A program made the translations under genes and the position numbers. From the NCBI GenBank assembly GCA_963807015.1, contig CAWEAS010000008.1, positions 620,001 to 684,000 on the forward strand: a DNA stretch of 64,000 bases. The letters run 5' to 3'. Shown here one piece after another: positions 1-9,031 of this stretch; within the stretch, counting starts at the first letter, position 1, and each line of letters begins with the position of its first letter. The stretch is from JAJPKK01 sp963807015 (GTDB taxonomy: Bacteria > Pseudomonadota > Alphaproteobacteria > Rhizobiales > Xanthobacteraceae). The notes beneath the pieces were generated by a model. It had not been told where the DNA came from. It ran no database searches and was given only the letters and a program-made list of their open reading frames with translations.

Positions 1-466
1 GATTCGCCATGGGCAATTGTCGCTCGCCTCGCTCTTCGACGAGGACATGCTCGGCGATGATCTCGAGGCGTGGCTCGCCGAATCGGCCCTGATGAAACGC
101 ACGTTCCGGCAATGCGCGATCATCGCCGGGCTGGTTGAGCGCCGCGCGCCCGGCGAGAAAAAACAGCAGCGACAGATGACTATCTCGACCGACCTTGTCT
201 ACGACGTGCTGCGGCGCCACCAGCCCGATCACATGCTTCTGCGCGCCGCGCGCCAGGAGGCGGCGGCCGGTCTCCTCGACATCAAACGCCTCGGCGCGAT
301 GCTGACGCGAATCAAAGGACACGTGATTCACCAGGCGCTCGATTACGTATCCCCATTGGCGGTGCCGGTAATGCTGGAGATTGGCCGCGAATCCGTTTAT
401 GGCGAAGCATCGGAGAACTTGCTGGCGGAGGCCGAGGCCGCCCTCATCAGCGAGGCGATGCATTGA
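1..466 (+). CDS. Ligase-associated DEXH-box DNA helicase, C-terminal part (5' end outside window)
   Basis: This is the tail of a large Lhr-type helicase and is open from the first bases of the window, so the start and all helicase motifs lie upstream. The visible residues include RHGQLSLASLFDEDMLGDD and a block with RTFRQCAIIAGLVERR, which are typical of the Lhr C-terminal domain in the ligase-associated DNA repair helicases. The family acts with an MBL exonuclease, an ATP-dependent ligase and the PdeM phosphoesterase, probably in repair of DNA ends. The stop is directly followed by pdeM, consistent with one transcript. The ligase and exonuclease partners are at the far end of this window. 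The assignment rests on the C-terminal domain and on the neighbour. Confidence 0.8.
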   Translation, partial: IRHGQLSLASLFDEDMLGDDLEAWLAESALMKRTFRQCAIIAGLVERRAPGEKKQQRQMTISTDLVYDVLRRHQPDHMLLRAARQEAAAGLLDIKRLGAMLTRIKGHVIHQALDYVSPLAVPVMLEIGRESVYGEASENLLAEAEAALISEAMH

Positions 467-474
467 GATGCTCG

Positions 475-1221
475 ATGGCGCAAAGCCCAGATGCCGCCTT
501 GCTTGCCTATGGCGGACACTTCCCACCTCCAGTCGCGGTTGCTCTCGAAGAGATTCCGGTCGCCGGGGTCGGTCTCGTCGCCGATCTTGCCGGCGCCCTC
601 TACTGGCCTGAGGAGCGACTGCTGATCGTCGCCGACCTCCATCTGGAAAAAGGCTCGGCGTTCGCGTCGCGCGGCGTCCTGCTGCCCCCATACGACACCG
701 CGTCGACGCTGGAGTGCCTTGCGGCCGTCATCGAACGTTATGCGCCACGCGTCGTGATCGCGCTTGGCGACAATTTCCACGACCTGGGCGGCCCGGAGCG
801 CCTTGCCGCACCCGACCGCGCCACCCTCTTCGACTTGCAGCGCGGACGCGACTGGATCTGGATCGCCGGCAACCACGATCCCGATCCGCGCGGCGGCATC
901 GGCGGTGCCTTCGCGCGCTCGGTGTCGCTCGGCCCGCTGATCTTCCGCCACGAGCCGAAACTCGCGCCGAACGAAGGCGAAATCGCCGGCCACCTGCACC
1001 CCTGCGCGCGCGTGTACCGGCGCGGCCGGGTGATGACGCGGCGTTGCTTTGCGAGCGACGGCCAGCGCATGATCCTGCCGGCGTTCGGCGCCTACACCGG
1101 CGGCCTCAACATTCGTGACGCCGCCTTCATCAAGGTATTCGGGGCTCTCGCCTTCACCGCCCACGTTATCGGCGAGTTGCGGCTCTACTCGTTCGCCGCC
1201 GCGCGCTGCCGGGCGGATTGA
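475..1221 (+). CDS. pdeM: Ligase-associated DNA damage response endonuclease PdeM
   Basis: Calcineurin-like metallophosphoesterase of about 248 residues. The metal-binding motifs appear in order: VADLHLEK (DxH), ALGDNFHDLGG (GDxxxD), AGNHDPDP (GNHD), a His in FRHEP and GHLHP near the C terminus. The family is a DNA-directed phosphoesterase that co-occurs with the ligase-associated helicase, which ends 8 bases upstream. An alternative TTG start at 463 would overlap the helicase stop; ATG 475 is preferred as the conventional codon, though neither has a strong ribosome binding site. Length and motif order are normal for PdeM. Confidence 0.88.
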   Translation: MAQSPDAALLAYGGHFPPPVAVALEEIPVAGVGLVADLAGALYWPEERLLIVADLHLEKGSAFASRGVLLPPYDTASTLECLAAVIERYAPRVVIALGDNFHDLGGPERLAAPDRATLFDLQRGRDWIWIAGNHDPDPRGGIGGAFARSVSLGPLIFRHEPKLAPNEGEIAGHLHPCARVYRRGRVMTRRCFASDGQRMILPAFGAYTGGLNIRDAAFIKVFGALAFTAHVIGELRLYSFAAARCRAD

Positions 1222-1242
1222 ACGGGCTGCCAGGGGGCGCCC

Positions 1243-3165
1243 TTACAGTCGGTAATGCTCCTTCCACGCTTGGAACATCAGTACGTTCCACAGCACGTGC
1301 TCGCGGTCGGCGCGGCGCGACTGGTGCTGCTCCCACAGCCGCCGCACCTCGTCCGCTGAGAAAATGCCGTCGGCGGCGAGTCGCGCTTTATTGAGCAATC
1401 CCTCCGCCCAATCGCGCAGGTCGGCGCGCAGCCACGACGCGAGCGGTATCGAAAATCCCATCTTGGGCCGTTCGACGAGCGCGGGCGGCACATAGCGGTG
1501 CAACACCTTGCGCAACAGCCGCTTCGATTGCCGGCCGTCGTACTTGAACTGCGGCGGCAACCGCCAGGCGAATTCGACCAGGCGATGATCGAGCATCGGC
1601 TCGCGCGCTTCGAGCGCGACCGCCATGGAGCAGCGGTCGACCTTGGTCATGATGTCATCCGGCAGGTAGGTCAGCGTGTCGTAATACTGCATGCGCGAAA
1701 CCGCGTCGGGCAGCACGTTGACGAGATCCGGATCGGTTCGGAGCCGGTCCGCGCCGGTCGAGCCGGGAACGAGCGCCGCGTCATGGGGCCAGACCGCGGC
1801 CAGCTCGACAAACAGCTCATCCTCCGCAGGCTGGGTGAGGAGCGCGGCGACGCGATGCACCTTCCGCCCCGCGTTATGCCGCCGCAGATGCGCGGGCAGC
1901 ATCGCGAAGGCGCGGTCGAGCAGCGGCTCGGGCAACAGAATAAGCGCAGCGCCGCAGACGCTGCGCAAACTATGCGGCACACGCGCGAGACGCCGCCAAA
2001 TGTTATCGGCGATGGTGTAGCGCGGGTAGCCCGCAAACAATTCATCGCCGCCGTCGCCCGATAGCGCCACGGTCACGTGCTTGCGCGTCATCGCCGACAC
2101 GAGATGGGTCGGTATCTGCGATGAATCGGCGAACGGTTCGTCGAACCATTCCGGCAGATGCGGAACGACGTCGACCGCCTGGCGAACCGTGCAGTAAAGC
2201 TCGGTGTGATCGGTGCCGAGGTGGCCGGCCACGGCTTTAGCGTGCTGGGCTTCATCGTAGCCGGGCTCGTCGAAGCCGATCGAGAAGGTGCGCACCTTGC
2301 GGTTCGACTGCGCTTGCATCAGCGCGACCACGGTCGAGGAATCGATACCGCCGGACAAAAACGCGCCGATCGGCACGTCGGCAATCATGCGCCCGCGCAC
2401 GGCCTCGCGCAGTATCGCCTCGAGCTGATCGGCAGCTTCCTCTTCATCGTCGATCGTATCATCGGGCTTGAGCGCATCGTGAAGCCGCCAGTAGGGCGCA
2501 ATGCGCGGTTCTTCGCCCGCGGCGACAGTGAGAATGGTGCCTGGCGGGAGCTTGTAGACGTCGCGAAAGATCGTGGCCGGGCCCGGCACATAGCAGTAGC
2601 GCGTCAGGGCCGCGACTGCCTCGATGTCGATTTCGGCGCGCCACGCCGGATGCGCCATCAAGGCCTTCAGCTCCGAACCGAACAGCACAACGCCGTTGCG
2701 ACGGCACCAGTAGAGCGGCTTGACTCCGATGCGATCGCGAACGAGACGAAGCACGCGTGTTTTCGCATCCCACAGGGCGATTGCGAACATTCCGACGAAG
2801 CGTGCGATCGCGCGCTCCGGCCCCCATTCGACGCAAGCCGCAAGCATCACCTCGGTATCCGAGCCGCCGCGGAAATGGTGACCCAGCGCCTCGAGCTCCT
2901 TGCGCAGCTCGACGAAATTGTAGACCTCGCCGTTATAGGTGATGACGTAGCGCCCATCGGCGGAGGTCATCGGCTGGCGGCCGAGCGGAGAGAGATCGAT
3001 GATCGAGAGCCGTCGGTGGCCGAGGGCGATGCCTGCAGCGTCATGCGTCCACACGTCGGAATCGTCGGGACCACGATGGGCGACGGCATCAGTCATGGCG
3101 CGCACGCGTGCGCGCGCCTCGGCACGGCTTCCGTTCGCCTCCAAAAACCCGGCTATTCCGCACAC
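1243..3165 (-). CDS. asnB: Asparagine synthase (glutamine-hydrolysing)
   Basis: AsnB-type amidotransferase of 640 residues. The start is GTG at 3165, because it places Cys at position 2 (MCGIAGF); that cysteine is the N-terminal nucleophile of the class II glutaminase domain after Met removal. The glutaminase half carries AHRGPDD and YNGEVYN, and the synthetase half carries the PPi loop SGGIDSS and the LSGDGGDELFAGY motif. It forms amides from Asp-like substrates with Gln and ATP. In Alphaproteobacteria such paralogues often sit in surface-polysaccharide loci, and here gmd and fcl diverge from it. Its true substrate may therefore be a sugar or lipid carboxylate rather than free aspartate; that part is inference from context. 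Confidence 0.9.
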   Translation of the reverse strand: MCGIAGFLEANGSRAEARARVRAMTDAVAHRGPDDSDVWTHDAAGIALGHRRLSIIDLSPLGRQPMTSADGRYVITYNGEVYNFVELRKELEALGHHFRGGSDTEVMLAACVEWGPERAIARFVGMFAIALWDAKTRVLRLVRDRIGVKPLYWCRRNGVVLFGSELKALMAHPAWRAEIDIEAVAALTRYCYVPGPATIFRDVYKLPPGTILTVAAGEEPRIAPYWRLHDALKPDDTIDDEEEAADQLEAILREAVRGRMIADVPIGAFLSGGIDSSTVVALMQAQSNRKVRTFSIGFDEPGYDEAQHAKAVAGHLGTDHTELYCTVRQAVDVVPHLPEWFDEPFADSSQIPTHLVSAMTRKHVTVALSGDGGDELFAGYPRYTIADNIWRRLARVPHSLRSVCGAALILLPEPLLDRAFAMLPAHLRRHNAGRKVHRVAALLTQPAEDELFVELAAVWPHDAALVPGSTGADRLRTDPDLVNVLPDAVSRMQYYDTLTYLPDDIMTKVDRCSMAVALEAREPMLDHRLVEFAWRLPPQFKYDGRQSKRLLRKVLHRYVPPALVERPKMGFSIPLASWLRADLRDWAEGLLNKARLAADGIFSADEVRRLWEQHQSRRADREHVLWNVLMFQAWKEHYRL

Positions 3166-3457
3166 GAAGTCGCTACTCCAAGACCGATCAGTCCCATCGA
3201 GCCCCACAACGGCGCGCGCGCACTCGCCGTTCCGGGGCCGACGAACGCGCGATGCCTAAAATCCAGGAAATCTGGTAGCACGACTGACAGGAATTCGAGA
3301 GCGGCGCCTCTCGATTGTGGGTTGGCCGCCGACAGCGCCCCAATAAGCGGTAATATTGACGGATGACGGGCCGGACCCGATGCCGTAAACAGGCCTGCCG
3401 ACGCAATGCAAATCGCCCGCATCTTTAAGAATTGAAGGGCGATGGAAGATTTAAACG

Positions 3458-4552
3458 ATGACCGAGAGCAGCAAAGGCAATGGCCGCGGCAAGACGGCGT
3501 TGATTACCGGCGTGACCGGACAGGACGGCGCGCTGCTGGCGGAGCTGTTGCTCAACAAGGGCTACATCGTTCACGGCATCAAGCGCCGCTCCTCGTCGTT
3601 CAACAGCGGACGAGTTGACCACCTCTACATCGACCCGCATCAGCCGAATGCCCGGTTCTTCATGCATCATGGCGACATGAGCGACGCCACCAATCTCATT
3701 CGCATCGTCCAGGAGACGCAGCCTACTGAAATCTACAATCTCGCGGCACAGTCCCACGTCCAGGTGAGCTTCGAGACGCCGGAGTACACGGCGAACGCCG
3801 ACGCGCTTGGACCGCTGCGCCTCCTCGAAGCGATCCGCATTCTCGGCCTGGAGAAGCGGGTCCGGTTCTATCAAGCCTCCTCTTCGGAGCTTTACGGCCG
3901 CGTGCAGGAGGTGCCGCAGCGAGAGACGACGCCGTTCTATCCGCGCTCGCCCTACGCGGCGGCGAAGCTCTATGCCTACTGGATCACGATCAACTACCGC
4001 GAAGCCTACGGCATGCATGCCTCGAACGGCATCCTCTTCAACCACGAGGGCCCTACGCGCGGTGAGACCTTCGTCACCCGCAAGATAACCCGCGCCGTCG
4101 CCGCGATCGAGCTTGGCATGCAGGACAAGCTCTACCTCGGCAATCTCGATGCCGAGCGCGATTGGGGTCACGCCCGCGACTATGTCGAAGGCATGTGGAT
4201 GATCCTCCAGCAGGACGAACCCGACGACTATGTGCTGGCAACCGGCGAGAAGCATTCGGTGCGCGAATTCGTCGAGCGCGCCTTCGCCGAAGTCGGCCGC
4301 AGCATTTCCTGGCGCGGCAAGGGCAAGGACGAGACCGGCATCGATACGAAATCCGGACAGGTGCTGGTCGTGATCGATCCGCGCTACTTCCGTCCGACCG
4401 AGGTCGACCTGCTCCTCGGCGACCCGCGCAAGGCGCATCAGCGGCTCGGCTGGCGCCACAAGACGAGCTTCGCCGATCTCGTCAAGGACATGGTCATGAG
4501 CGATCTTGTGCAGGTGAAGCGCGAGAAGGAACGCATGAGCCGGCATGACTGA
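3458..4552 (+). CDS. gmd: GDP-mannose 4,6-dehydratase
   Basis: Extended short-chain dehydrogenase of 364 residues that converts GDP-D-mannose to GDP-4-keto-6-deoxymannose. The NADP-binding motif is GVTGQDGALL near residue 17, followed by the family signature IKRRSSSFN. The catalytic region is SSSELYG...SPYAAAK (YxxxK), and FNHEGPTRGETFVTRKI is the Gmd signature. A GGAAG ribosome binding site lies upstream of the ATG. Its last 8 bases overlap fcl, which catalyses the next step to GDP-fucose, so the pair is a two-gene operon feeding a fucosylated exopolysaccharide or O-antigen. Confidence 0.95.
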   Translation: MTESSKGNGRGKTALITGVTGQDGALLAELLLNKGYIVHGIKRRSSSFNSGRVDHLYIDPHQPNARFFMHHGDMSDATNLIRIVQETQPTEIYNLAAQSHVQVSFETPEYTANADALGPLRLLEAIRILGLEKRVRFYQASSSELYGRVQEVPQRETTPFYPRSPYAAAKLYAYWITINYREAYGMHASNGILFNHEGPTRGETFVTRKITRAVAAIELGMQDKLYLGNLDAERDWGHARDYVEGMWMILQQDEPDDYVLATGEKHSVREFVERAFAEVGRSISWRGKGKDETGIDTKSGQVLVVIDPRYFRPTEVDLLLGDPRKAHQRLGWRHKTSFADLVKDMVMSDLVQVKREKERMSRHD

Positions 4553-5546
4553 GGTCAAATCCGCGCCGCGCACGACCACGGCGCCATCGGCCGCGGCGCT
4601 GCCGTTCGCCCTCGACGGCCGGCGCATCTTTGTCGCCGGGCACAGGGGCATGGTGGGCGGCGCAGTGGTGCGCCGCCTTGCATCGGAACATGCGGAACTG
4701 CTGGTCGCCGATCGCAACGCTCTCGACCTTTCGCGCCAAGCGGAGACCGAAGCCTGGCTGCGCGATCACCGGCCGGACGTCGTCGTCGTTGCCGCCGCAA
4801 GGGTCGGCGGCATCGCCTACAACAACGCCTATCCGGTCGATTTCCTCGCCGACAATCTTGCGATCGAGCTCAATCTCATCCGTGGCGCATTCGCGGCCGG
4901 TGTGAGCAAGCTGCTGTTTCTCGGCTCATCCTGCATCTATCCGAAATTGGCGCCGCAGCCGATGCGCGAGGAGATGCTGCTCACCGGTGCGCTCGAGCCG
5001 ACCAACGAGTGGTATGCGATCGCCAAGATCGCCGGGATCAAGCTCGTCGAGGCTTATCGCCGGCAATACGGCGCCGATTTCATCTCGCTCATGCCGACCA
5101 ATCTCTATGGCCCGGGCGACAACTATCATCCCGAGCACAGCCACGTGCCGGCGGCGCTGATCCGCCGCTTCCATGAGGCGAAGCTTGCCAAGGCCCCGAC
5201 CGTCACGGTCTGGGGCACCGGCCGGCCCCGCCGCGAGTTTCTCGCGGTCGATGATCTCGCCGATGCCTGCATATTTGCGCTGAAGAGCTATTCCGGCGGC
5301 CAATTCCTCAATGTCGGCACCGGCCGCGACATTACGATTGCCGAGTTTGCCAAGCTGGTCGCTGAGGTGGTGGGCTACTCGGGCGAGATCGCTTTCGATA
5401 CCTCGCGGCCCGACGGCGCCCCGCAGAAACTCCTCGATGTCAGCCGCCTGGCGCGGCTCGGCTGGATGGCGCGGACCCCGCTGCGCGAAGGCCTTGCCGC
5501 GGCCTATCGCGATTTCCTCAGCGGCGGCGGGCGATTAGCCGGGTAA
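4545..5546 (+). CDS. fcl: GDP-L-fucose synthase
   Basis: 3,5-epimerase/4-reductase of 333 residues (also called WcaG) that completes GDP-L-fucose synthesis from the Gmd product. Visible motifs are the Rossmann loop GHRGMVGGAVV, the catalytic serine in GSSCIYPK, YAIAK (YxxxK), and the substrate-binding NLYGPGDNYHPEHSHVPAALI. The start overlaps the end of gmd by 8 bases, implying translational coupling. The length is slightly above the family norm because of an N-terminal extension of about 20 residues before the Rossmann fold. Confidence 0.94.
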   Translation: MTEVKSAPRTTTAPSAAALPFALDGRRIFVAGHRGMVGGAVVRRLASEHAELLVADRNALDLSRQAETEAWLRDHRPDVVVVAAARVGGIAYNNAYPVDFLADNLAIELNLIRGAFAAGVSKLLFLGSSCIYPKLAPQPMREEMLLTGALEPTNEWYAIAKIAGIKLVEAYRRQYGADFISLMPTNLYGPGDNYHPEHSHVPAALIRRFHEAKLAKAPTVTVWGTGRPRREFLAVDDLADACIFALKSYSGGQFLNVGTGRDITIAEFAKLVAEVVGYSGEIAFDTSRPDGAPQKLLDVSRLARLGWMARTPLREGLAAAYRDFLSGGGRLAG

Positions 5547-5641
5547 CAGGACTTACCCGCGCCTTAATGTTTTCACTGTATTCGGGTTTTTAAGGACACC
5601 GTTCGCGCTTCTGCTGCGGACGCGACGACAGGATATGCGCA

Positions 5642-5983
5642 ATGCCGGCCCTCAAGGTGGCCCCGGGCAAGTCTCGTTCTGCCGGCAGTGCCGTCGTGAT
5701 GCTGCTCGCTGCCGCTCTCGCCGCGCCGGCCCTGACCGGCTGCATGTCCGTCAACGAAGTCAATTCGATGAATGCCAAAATGTCCGCGAGCGTAACGGAT
5801 GCTTGGCCGCAGTGGGCCGGCGGATTGCCGCCTGACGCGCCACCCCGGGCCGGTACGCCGGAATATGAAAAATGGCGCGAGGAGCGCAGAGCGGCGGCGG
5901 CACAGGCGCGTGCTGCCAATCCAAATTCGACGGCGCCGACGGGGCCCGGAAATTCCAACGCGACTGGGCCTACGAACCAGTAA
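5642..5983 (+). CDS. Small putative lipoprotein
   Basis: A 113-residue protein with a signal peptide and the lipobox LTGC around residue 37, so it is probably lipid-anchored in the outer membrane or periplasm. The mature part has a short helical stretch rich in Ala, Arg and Glu and a Pro/Gly/Asn/Thr-rich tail, with no enzymatic motif. An AGGA ribosome binding site precedes the ATG. It lies alone between fcl and a convergent L,D-transpeptidase gene. No family was recognised and the function is unknown. Confidence 0.6.
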   Translation: MPALKVAPGKSRSAGSAVVMLLAAALAAPALTGCMSVNEVNSMNAKMSASVTDAWPQWAGGLPPDAPPRAGTPEYEKWREERRAAAAQARAANPNSTAPTGPGNSNATGPTNQ

Positions 5984-6078
5984 ATCTATGGTTTAGGCGG
6001 CGGCTGGCCGCCCGACTGCGGGATGCAACGGCTATGCCCGCGACAGGCGCGGACGCCCTTGCATTTGCTGGACAGCGA

Positions 6079-7551
6079 CTACTGAGCGTTCCAACGGCTT
6101 TCGAATGAGCCGGTGGGAACGACCGGGGTCGCCCCGGCCATCACGGCGCCGCCCGACGGCACAGGAGCACGATCAAACGGCGATGGTGGTGGTGCCGCCG
6201 CGTGGGGAGCCTCCTGCTGCGGCTTCTCGGCCGCTTTCGGCGCCGTAGGCTTTGCCGATGCGGCGTCCGCTGTGTGAGTGGGCTTCTGCGTGACAGCCGC
6301 CGTCTGCGTTGGCTTCGGCGTCGGCGTTGTCGTCGCCGTCTGAGTCGGCTTTGGCCTGGCCGGCGAGGCGGGGCTTGCCGGCGGCGTCGGCTCGCTGCTG
6401 CCGCCGAAACCGAGCCATTTGCCCATCTTCGAGAAAGTACCTTCGGAGTCCGAGGCCGATGCAACGGCCGATGTCGAGTCCGGGTCAGGCGCGTGCGGCG
6501 GATTGACGTGCGACGGCAACGGTCCCGCCGGCACGGTGAGGCCGTCATGCGAGCTGAATATCGAATTGGTCGACTCGCCTTTCAGCTTGGCGAGGAACAA
6601 TGGATGCATGCCGCCGTCGGTGCCGGTGCGCACCGCGACCGTCGCGATGCCGCGGTTCGCATATTCGTTGAAGGCCTGCTCGTCGGCGTCGTGCTTCTGC
6701 TTTGCCGCCGCCGCGATATCCGGAGAAACCTCGTAAGGCGGGCATTTCTCCCGCGCATGGAACGTGACCGGCGTCGCGGCATTGGCGTGCGCGACCCCAT
6801 CAAACACGTAGTGCTTGTCGCAGACGTCGACTTTGGGTTCACGGTGGGAGACCAGGAAGTGATCGTTGCCTTCCTTGATCATCCGCCAGAATGCCATGGC
6901 CGGGTTGTTGCGGTGCTTCGCCATGTTGAGCGGCGTCATCCGGAACGGATAGGCCTGCACCTGGAAGGATTTCTGCCCGCCGAGGAATGAGTCGCGGCCG
7001 AGCGCGTAGATTTCCTGGATCTGCTCGTCGGTCATGGCGTAGCAGCCGCGCGATGAGCAGTCACCGTGCACCATCAGGAACGCGCCGTTACGGTCGTTCG
7101 CTCTGTCGTAGGAGTTGGGAAAGCCGAGATTGAACGCGAGATAGTAGTTCGAATTCGGGTTCATCAGGCCGGGGGTAATGTCGTAGAAGCCCTCCGGCGC
7201 CTGACGGTCGCCTTCCTTGACCTTCGGACCAAGTTCGCCCGACCAACGGCAGATCGGATAGATCTTCAGCAGCGCGAATTTGCCTTCGGCGTCCTGCTTC
7301 CAGACCTCAAGCTCTGATTCTTCCTTGAAGATGCGCACCAGGATCGGCGATTCCCGCGGCATGCCCTTCTTGTCGATCTCGGCTGCCAATGCCGCCGGCA
7401 AGGGACGCAGCGCACGCGCGCTGACGGCAGTGGAAACGTCGTCGGTCTCGCAGCCGGCAAGCGCAAACGCGCCCGCAGCCGCCACCATCGCCATCAACAA
7501 ACGGGCGTAACGCAAGGAAGCTTGCAACTTGCCAGTCCCCCACAGGCTCAC
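6079..7551 (-). CDS. L,D-transpeptidase family lipoprotein
   Basis: YafK/YkuD-type L,D-transpeptidase of 490 residues. Residues 20-34 form a hydrophobic signal ending in the lipobox LAGC. The catalytic motif HGDCSSRGC lies at about 162-170, with the conserved His and the nucleophile Cys, after the family segment RQAPEGFYDI. The last 150 residues are a low-complexity Pro/Thr/Ala-rich tail with repeated KPTQTA-like units, probably a periplasmic spacer. These enzymes cross-link peptidoglycan peptides 3-3 or attach proteins to the wall. The 5' end faces the integrated element: its upstream region was the insertion site, so its native promoter region is now split by the left attachment site at 7653. 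Confidence 0.85.
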   Translation of the reverse strand: MSLWGTGKLQASLRYARLLMAMVAAAGAFALAGCETDDVSTAVSARALRPLPAALAAEIDKKGMPRESPILVRIFKEESELEVWKQDAEGKFALLKIYPICRWSGELGPKVKEGDRQAPEGFYDITPGLMNPNSNYYLAFNLGFPNSYDRANDRNGAFLMVHGDCSSRGCYAMTDEQIQEIYALGRDSFLGGQKSFQVQAYPFRMTPLNMAKHRNNPAMAFWRMIKEGNDHFLVSHREPKVDVCDKHYVFDGVAHANAATPVTFHAREKCPPYEVSPDIAAAAKQKHDADEQAFNEYANRGIATVAVRTGTDGGMHPLFLAKLKGESTNSIFSSHDGLTVPAGPLPSHVNPPHAPDPDSTSAVASASDSEGTFSKMGKWLGFGGSSEPTPPASPASPARPKPTQTATTTPTPKPTQTAAVTQKPTHTADAASAKPTAPKAAEKPQQEAPHAAAPPPSPFDRAPVPSGGAVMAGATPVVPTGSFESRWNAQ

Positions 7552-7652
7552 GTCCTAAGTGAGCCCCCCAAAACCCCAACGTCCAGCACCCCTATTCTTA
7601 AGATATGGTCTAAGCAAGGCAAAGGGGCTTTGCCTGTCGGTATCCAAATCAT

Positions 7653-7669
7653 GGTTAAGTTCTTATTAA
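7653..7669 (+). repeat. attL core, 17-bp direct repeat
   Basis: GGTTAAGTTCTTATTAA occurs here and again, perfectly, at 22086-22102 in the same orientation. It lies about 150 bases before the integrase start, the usual place for attL. The flanks differ immediately on both sides of the repeat. The chromosomal site is intergenic between the L,D-transpeptidase gene and accA and does not involve a tRNA. Confidence 0.85.
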
Positions 7670-7787
7670 GAAAAAGCAATTTTTACCGCCATTCGCCGTT
7701 ATTAGCGGATATCTACCAAGCCATTGATCCTGTTTACTTTTTACCCGAAAAACGCTTAGAAAACGGTAGCCCAGGGTGGTGTGAATT

Positions 7788-7806
7788 CGTTAGCCGCCCG
7801 TTAGCC
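7788..7806 (+). repeat. Paired CGTTAGCC repeats, putative integrase arm sites (left)
   Basis: CGTTAGCC occurs at 7788-7795 and 7799-7806, spaced 11 bp apart. The same octamer pair occurs near the right end at 22009-22028. Paired short direct repeats inside both att cores are typical arm-type binding sites for the N-terminal domain of tyrosine integrases. The role is inferred from position and pairing. Confidence 0.5.
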
Positions 7807-7822
7807 GTGTTTGGAGCCATCC

Positions 7823-9031
7823 ATGTCGAACCGAGCCGCCCCGACGAAGCGGAAGTTGAATGACCAACTTGTTACACGCTTGCGTCCCGCCGCCGCCCCG
7901 TATCTCGTCTGGGACACCTACCAAGGCGGCCTGGCCGTCCGGGTGCGTCCGAGCGGGGCCAAGTCCTTCGTTTGTATCTATCGCACCAGCGGCCGTCCTA
8001 GGTGGCTCCGTGTCGCTGCCACGAACGCCATCGGGGTGAAGGCGGCGCGGAAGCTCGCCGCTGAACACATGCTGGCGGTCGCCAACGGCCGCGACCCGGC
8101 CGCCGAGCGCCGCGCGCTCCGGTTCGGCGGGACCTTCGCCGACCTCGCCGCCCGCTATCGGGAAGTCGCCAAGCGTAAGAACAAGTCGTGGAGTCAGGCC
8201 GCCTCTCTGATTGATCGATATGTCATGCCCCGGTTCGGGAAGCTGGCGGCTAAGGACATCTCCGGCTCGGACATGAAGTCGCTCCACGCGAGTATCGCCG
8301 CTCCGATCCTCGCCAATCAGGTGTTGCTCAACGCCTCCGCGATCTTCTCTTGGGGCGTGAAGCAGGAATTAGTTACAACCAATCCTTGTAAGCTGGTGGA
8401 TCGCCATCCGACCGCGAGCCGCGACCGGGTGTTGACCGAGAGCGAGTTACCGCAATTTTGGATGGCGTTCGACGACGCGGGCCTAATCGCGGGAACGGCT
8501 TTGAAGCTGATCTTGTTGACCGGGCAACGGCCGGGCGAGGTGCTCCATTTGCGGAGGGAACAGATTACAGACGGGTGGTGGGAGTTGCCCGGTGCGGCCG
8601 ACGCGAAGACCGGATGGCCCGGAACGAAGAATGGGCAAACTCATCGCGTGTACCTACCTCCCTCTCCGCAAGCGCTGCTTCTCCAGTTTGAGGAGAAGGG
8701 TTTCGCCTTCGCCGGAGTTCACGGGAAGCCGGTCGCCGGTTCGCTCGACGCCGCGATGAGATCCATTTGCACCAAACTCGGTGTTCCGCGGGCGACGCCC
8801 CACGACTTAAGACGGACGCACGGAACATTGATAACTTCACTCGGGTTTGGTCGTGACGCGATGAACCGTATTCAAAACCACAAAGAGGGCGGGATAGCCT
8901 CGGTCTATGATCGCCACGCTTATGCTGACGAAAACAAACGGATTATGGAGACGGTGGCGGCGAAGATTATGAGCCTGCTGGGGGGCGACGGGCCGGGAAA
9001 CGTGGTCGTTGGCCGGTTTGGAATTCGCTAG
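7823..9031 (+). CDS. Tyrosine-type site-specific integrase
   Basis: Integrase of 402 residues with an N-terminal arm-binding domain (AVRVRPSGAKSFV region), a core-binding domain around 100-190, and a C-terminal catalytic domain. Catalytic residues are visible in TGQRPGEV (first Arg), HDLRRTHG (HxxR) and a terminal SVYDRHAY that holds the nucleophile Tyr. It should catalyse integration and, with the AlpA-like protein, excision at the 17-bp repeats. The ATG at 7823 is preferred because GGAG sits about 6 bases upstream; a TTG at 7811 is the alternative. It is transcribed inward from attL. Confidence 0.92.
   Translation: MSNRAAPTKRKLNDQLVTRLRPAAAPYLVWDTYQGGLAVRVRPSGAKSFVCIYRTSGRPRWLRVAATNAIGVKAARKLAAEHMLAVANGRDPAAERRALRFGGTFADLAARYREVAKRKNKSWSQAASLIDRYVMPRFGKLAAKDISGSDMKSLHASIAAPILANQVLLNASAIFSWGVKQELVTTNPCKLVDRHPTASRDRVLTESELPQFWMAFDDAGLIAGTALKLILLTGQRPGEVLHLRREQITDGWWELPGAADAKTGWPGTKNGQTHRVYLPPSPQALLLQFEEKGFAFAGVHGKPVAGSLDAAMRSICTKLGVPRATPHDLRRTHGTLITSLGFGRDAMNRIQNHKEGGIASVYDRHAYADENKRIMETVAAKIMSLLGGDGPGNVVVGRFGIR

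Noticed and set aside
2158..3366. 402-codon open frame opposite asnB
   Set aside because: It lies antisense to a gene with complete motifs, has basic low-complexity composition typical of GC-rich shadows, and has no ribosome binding site.
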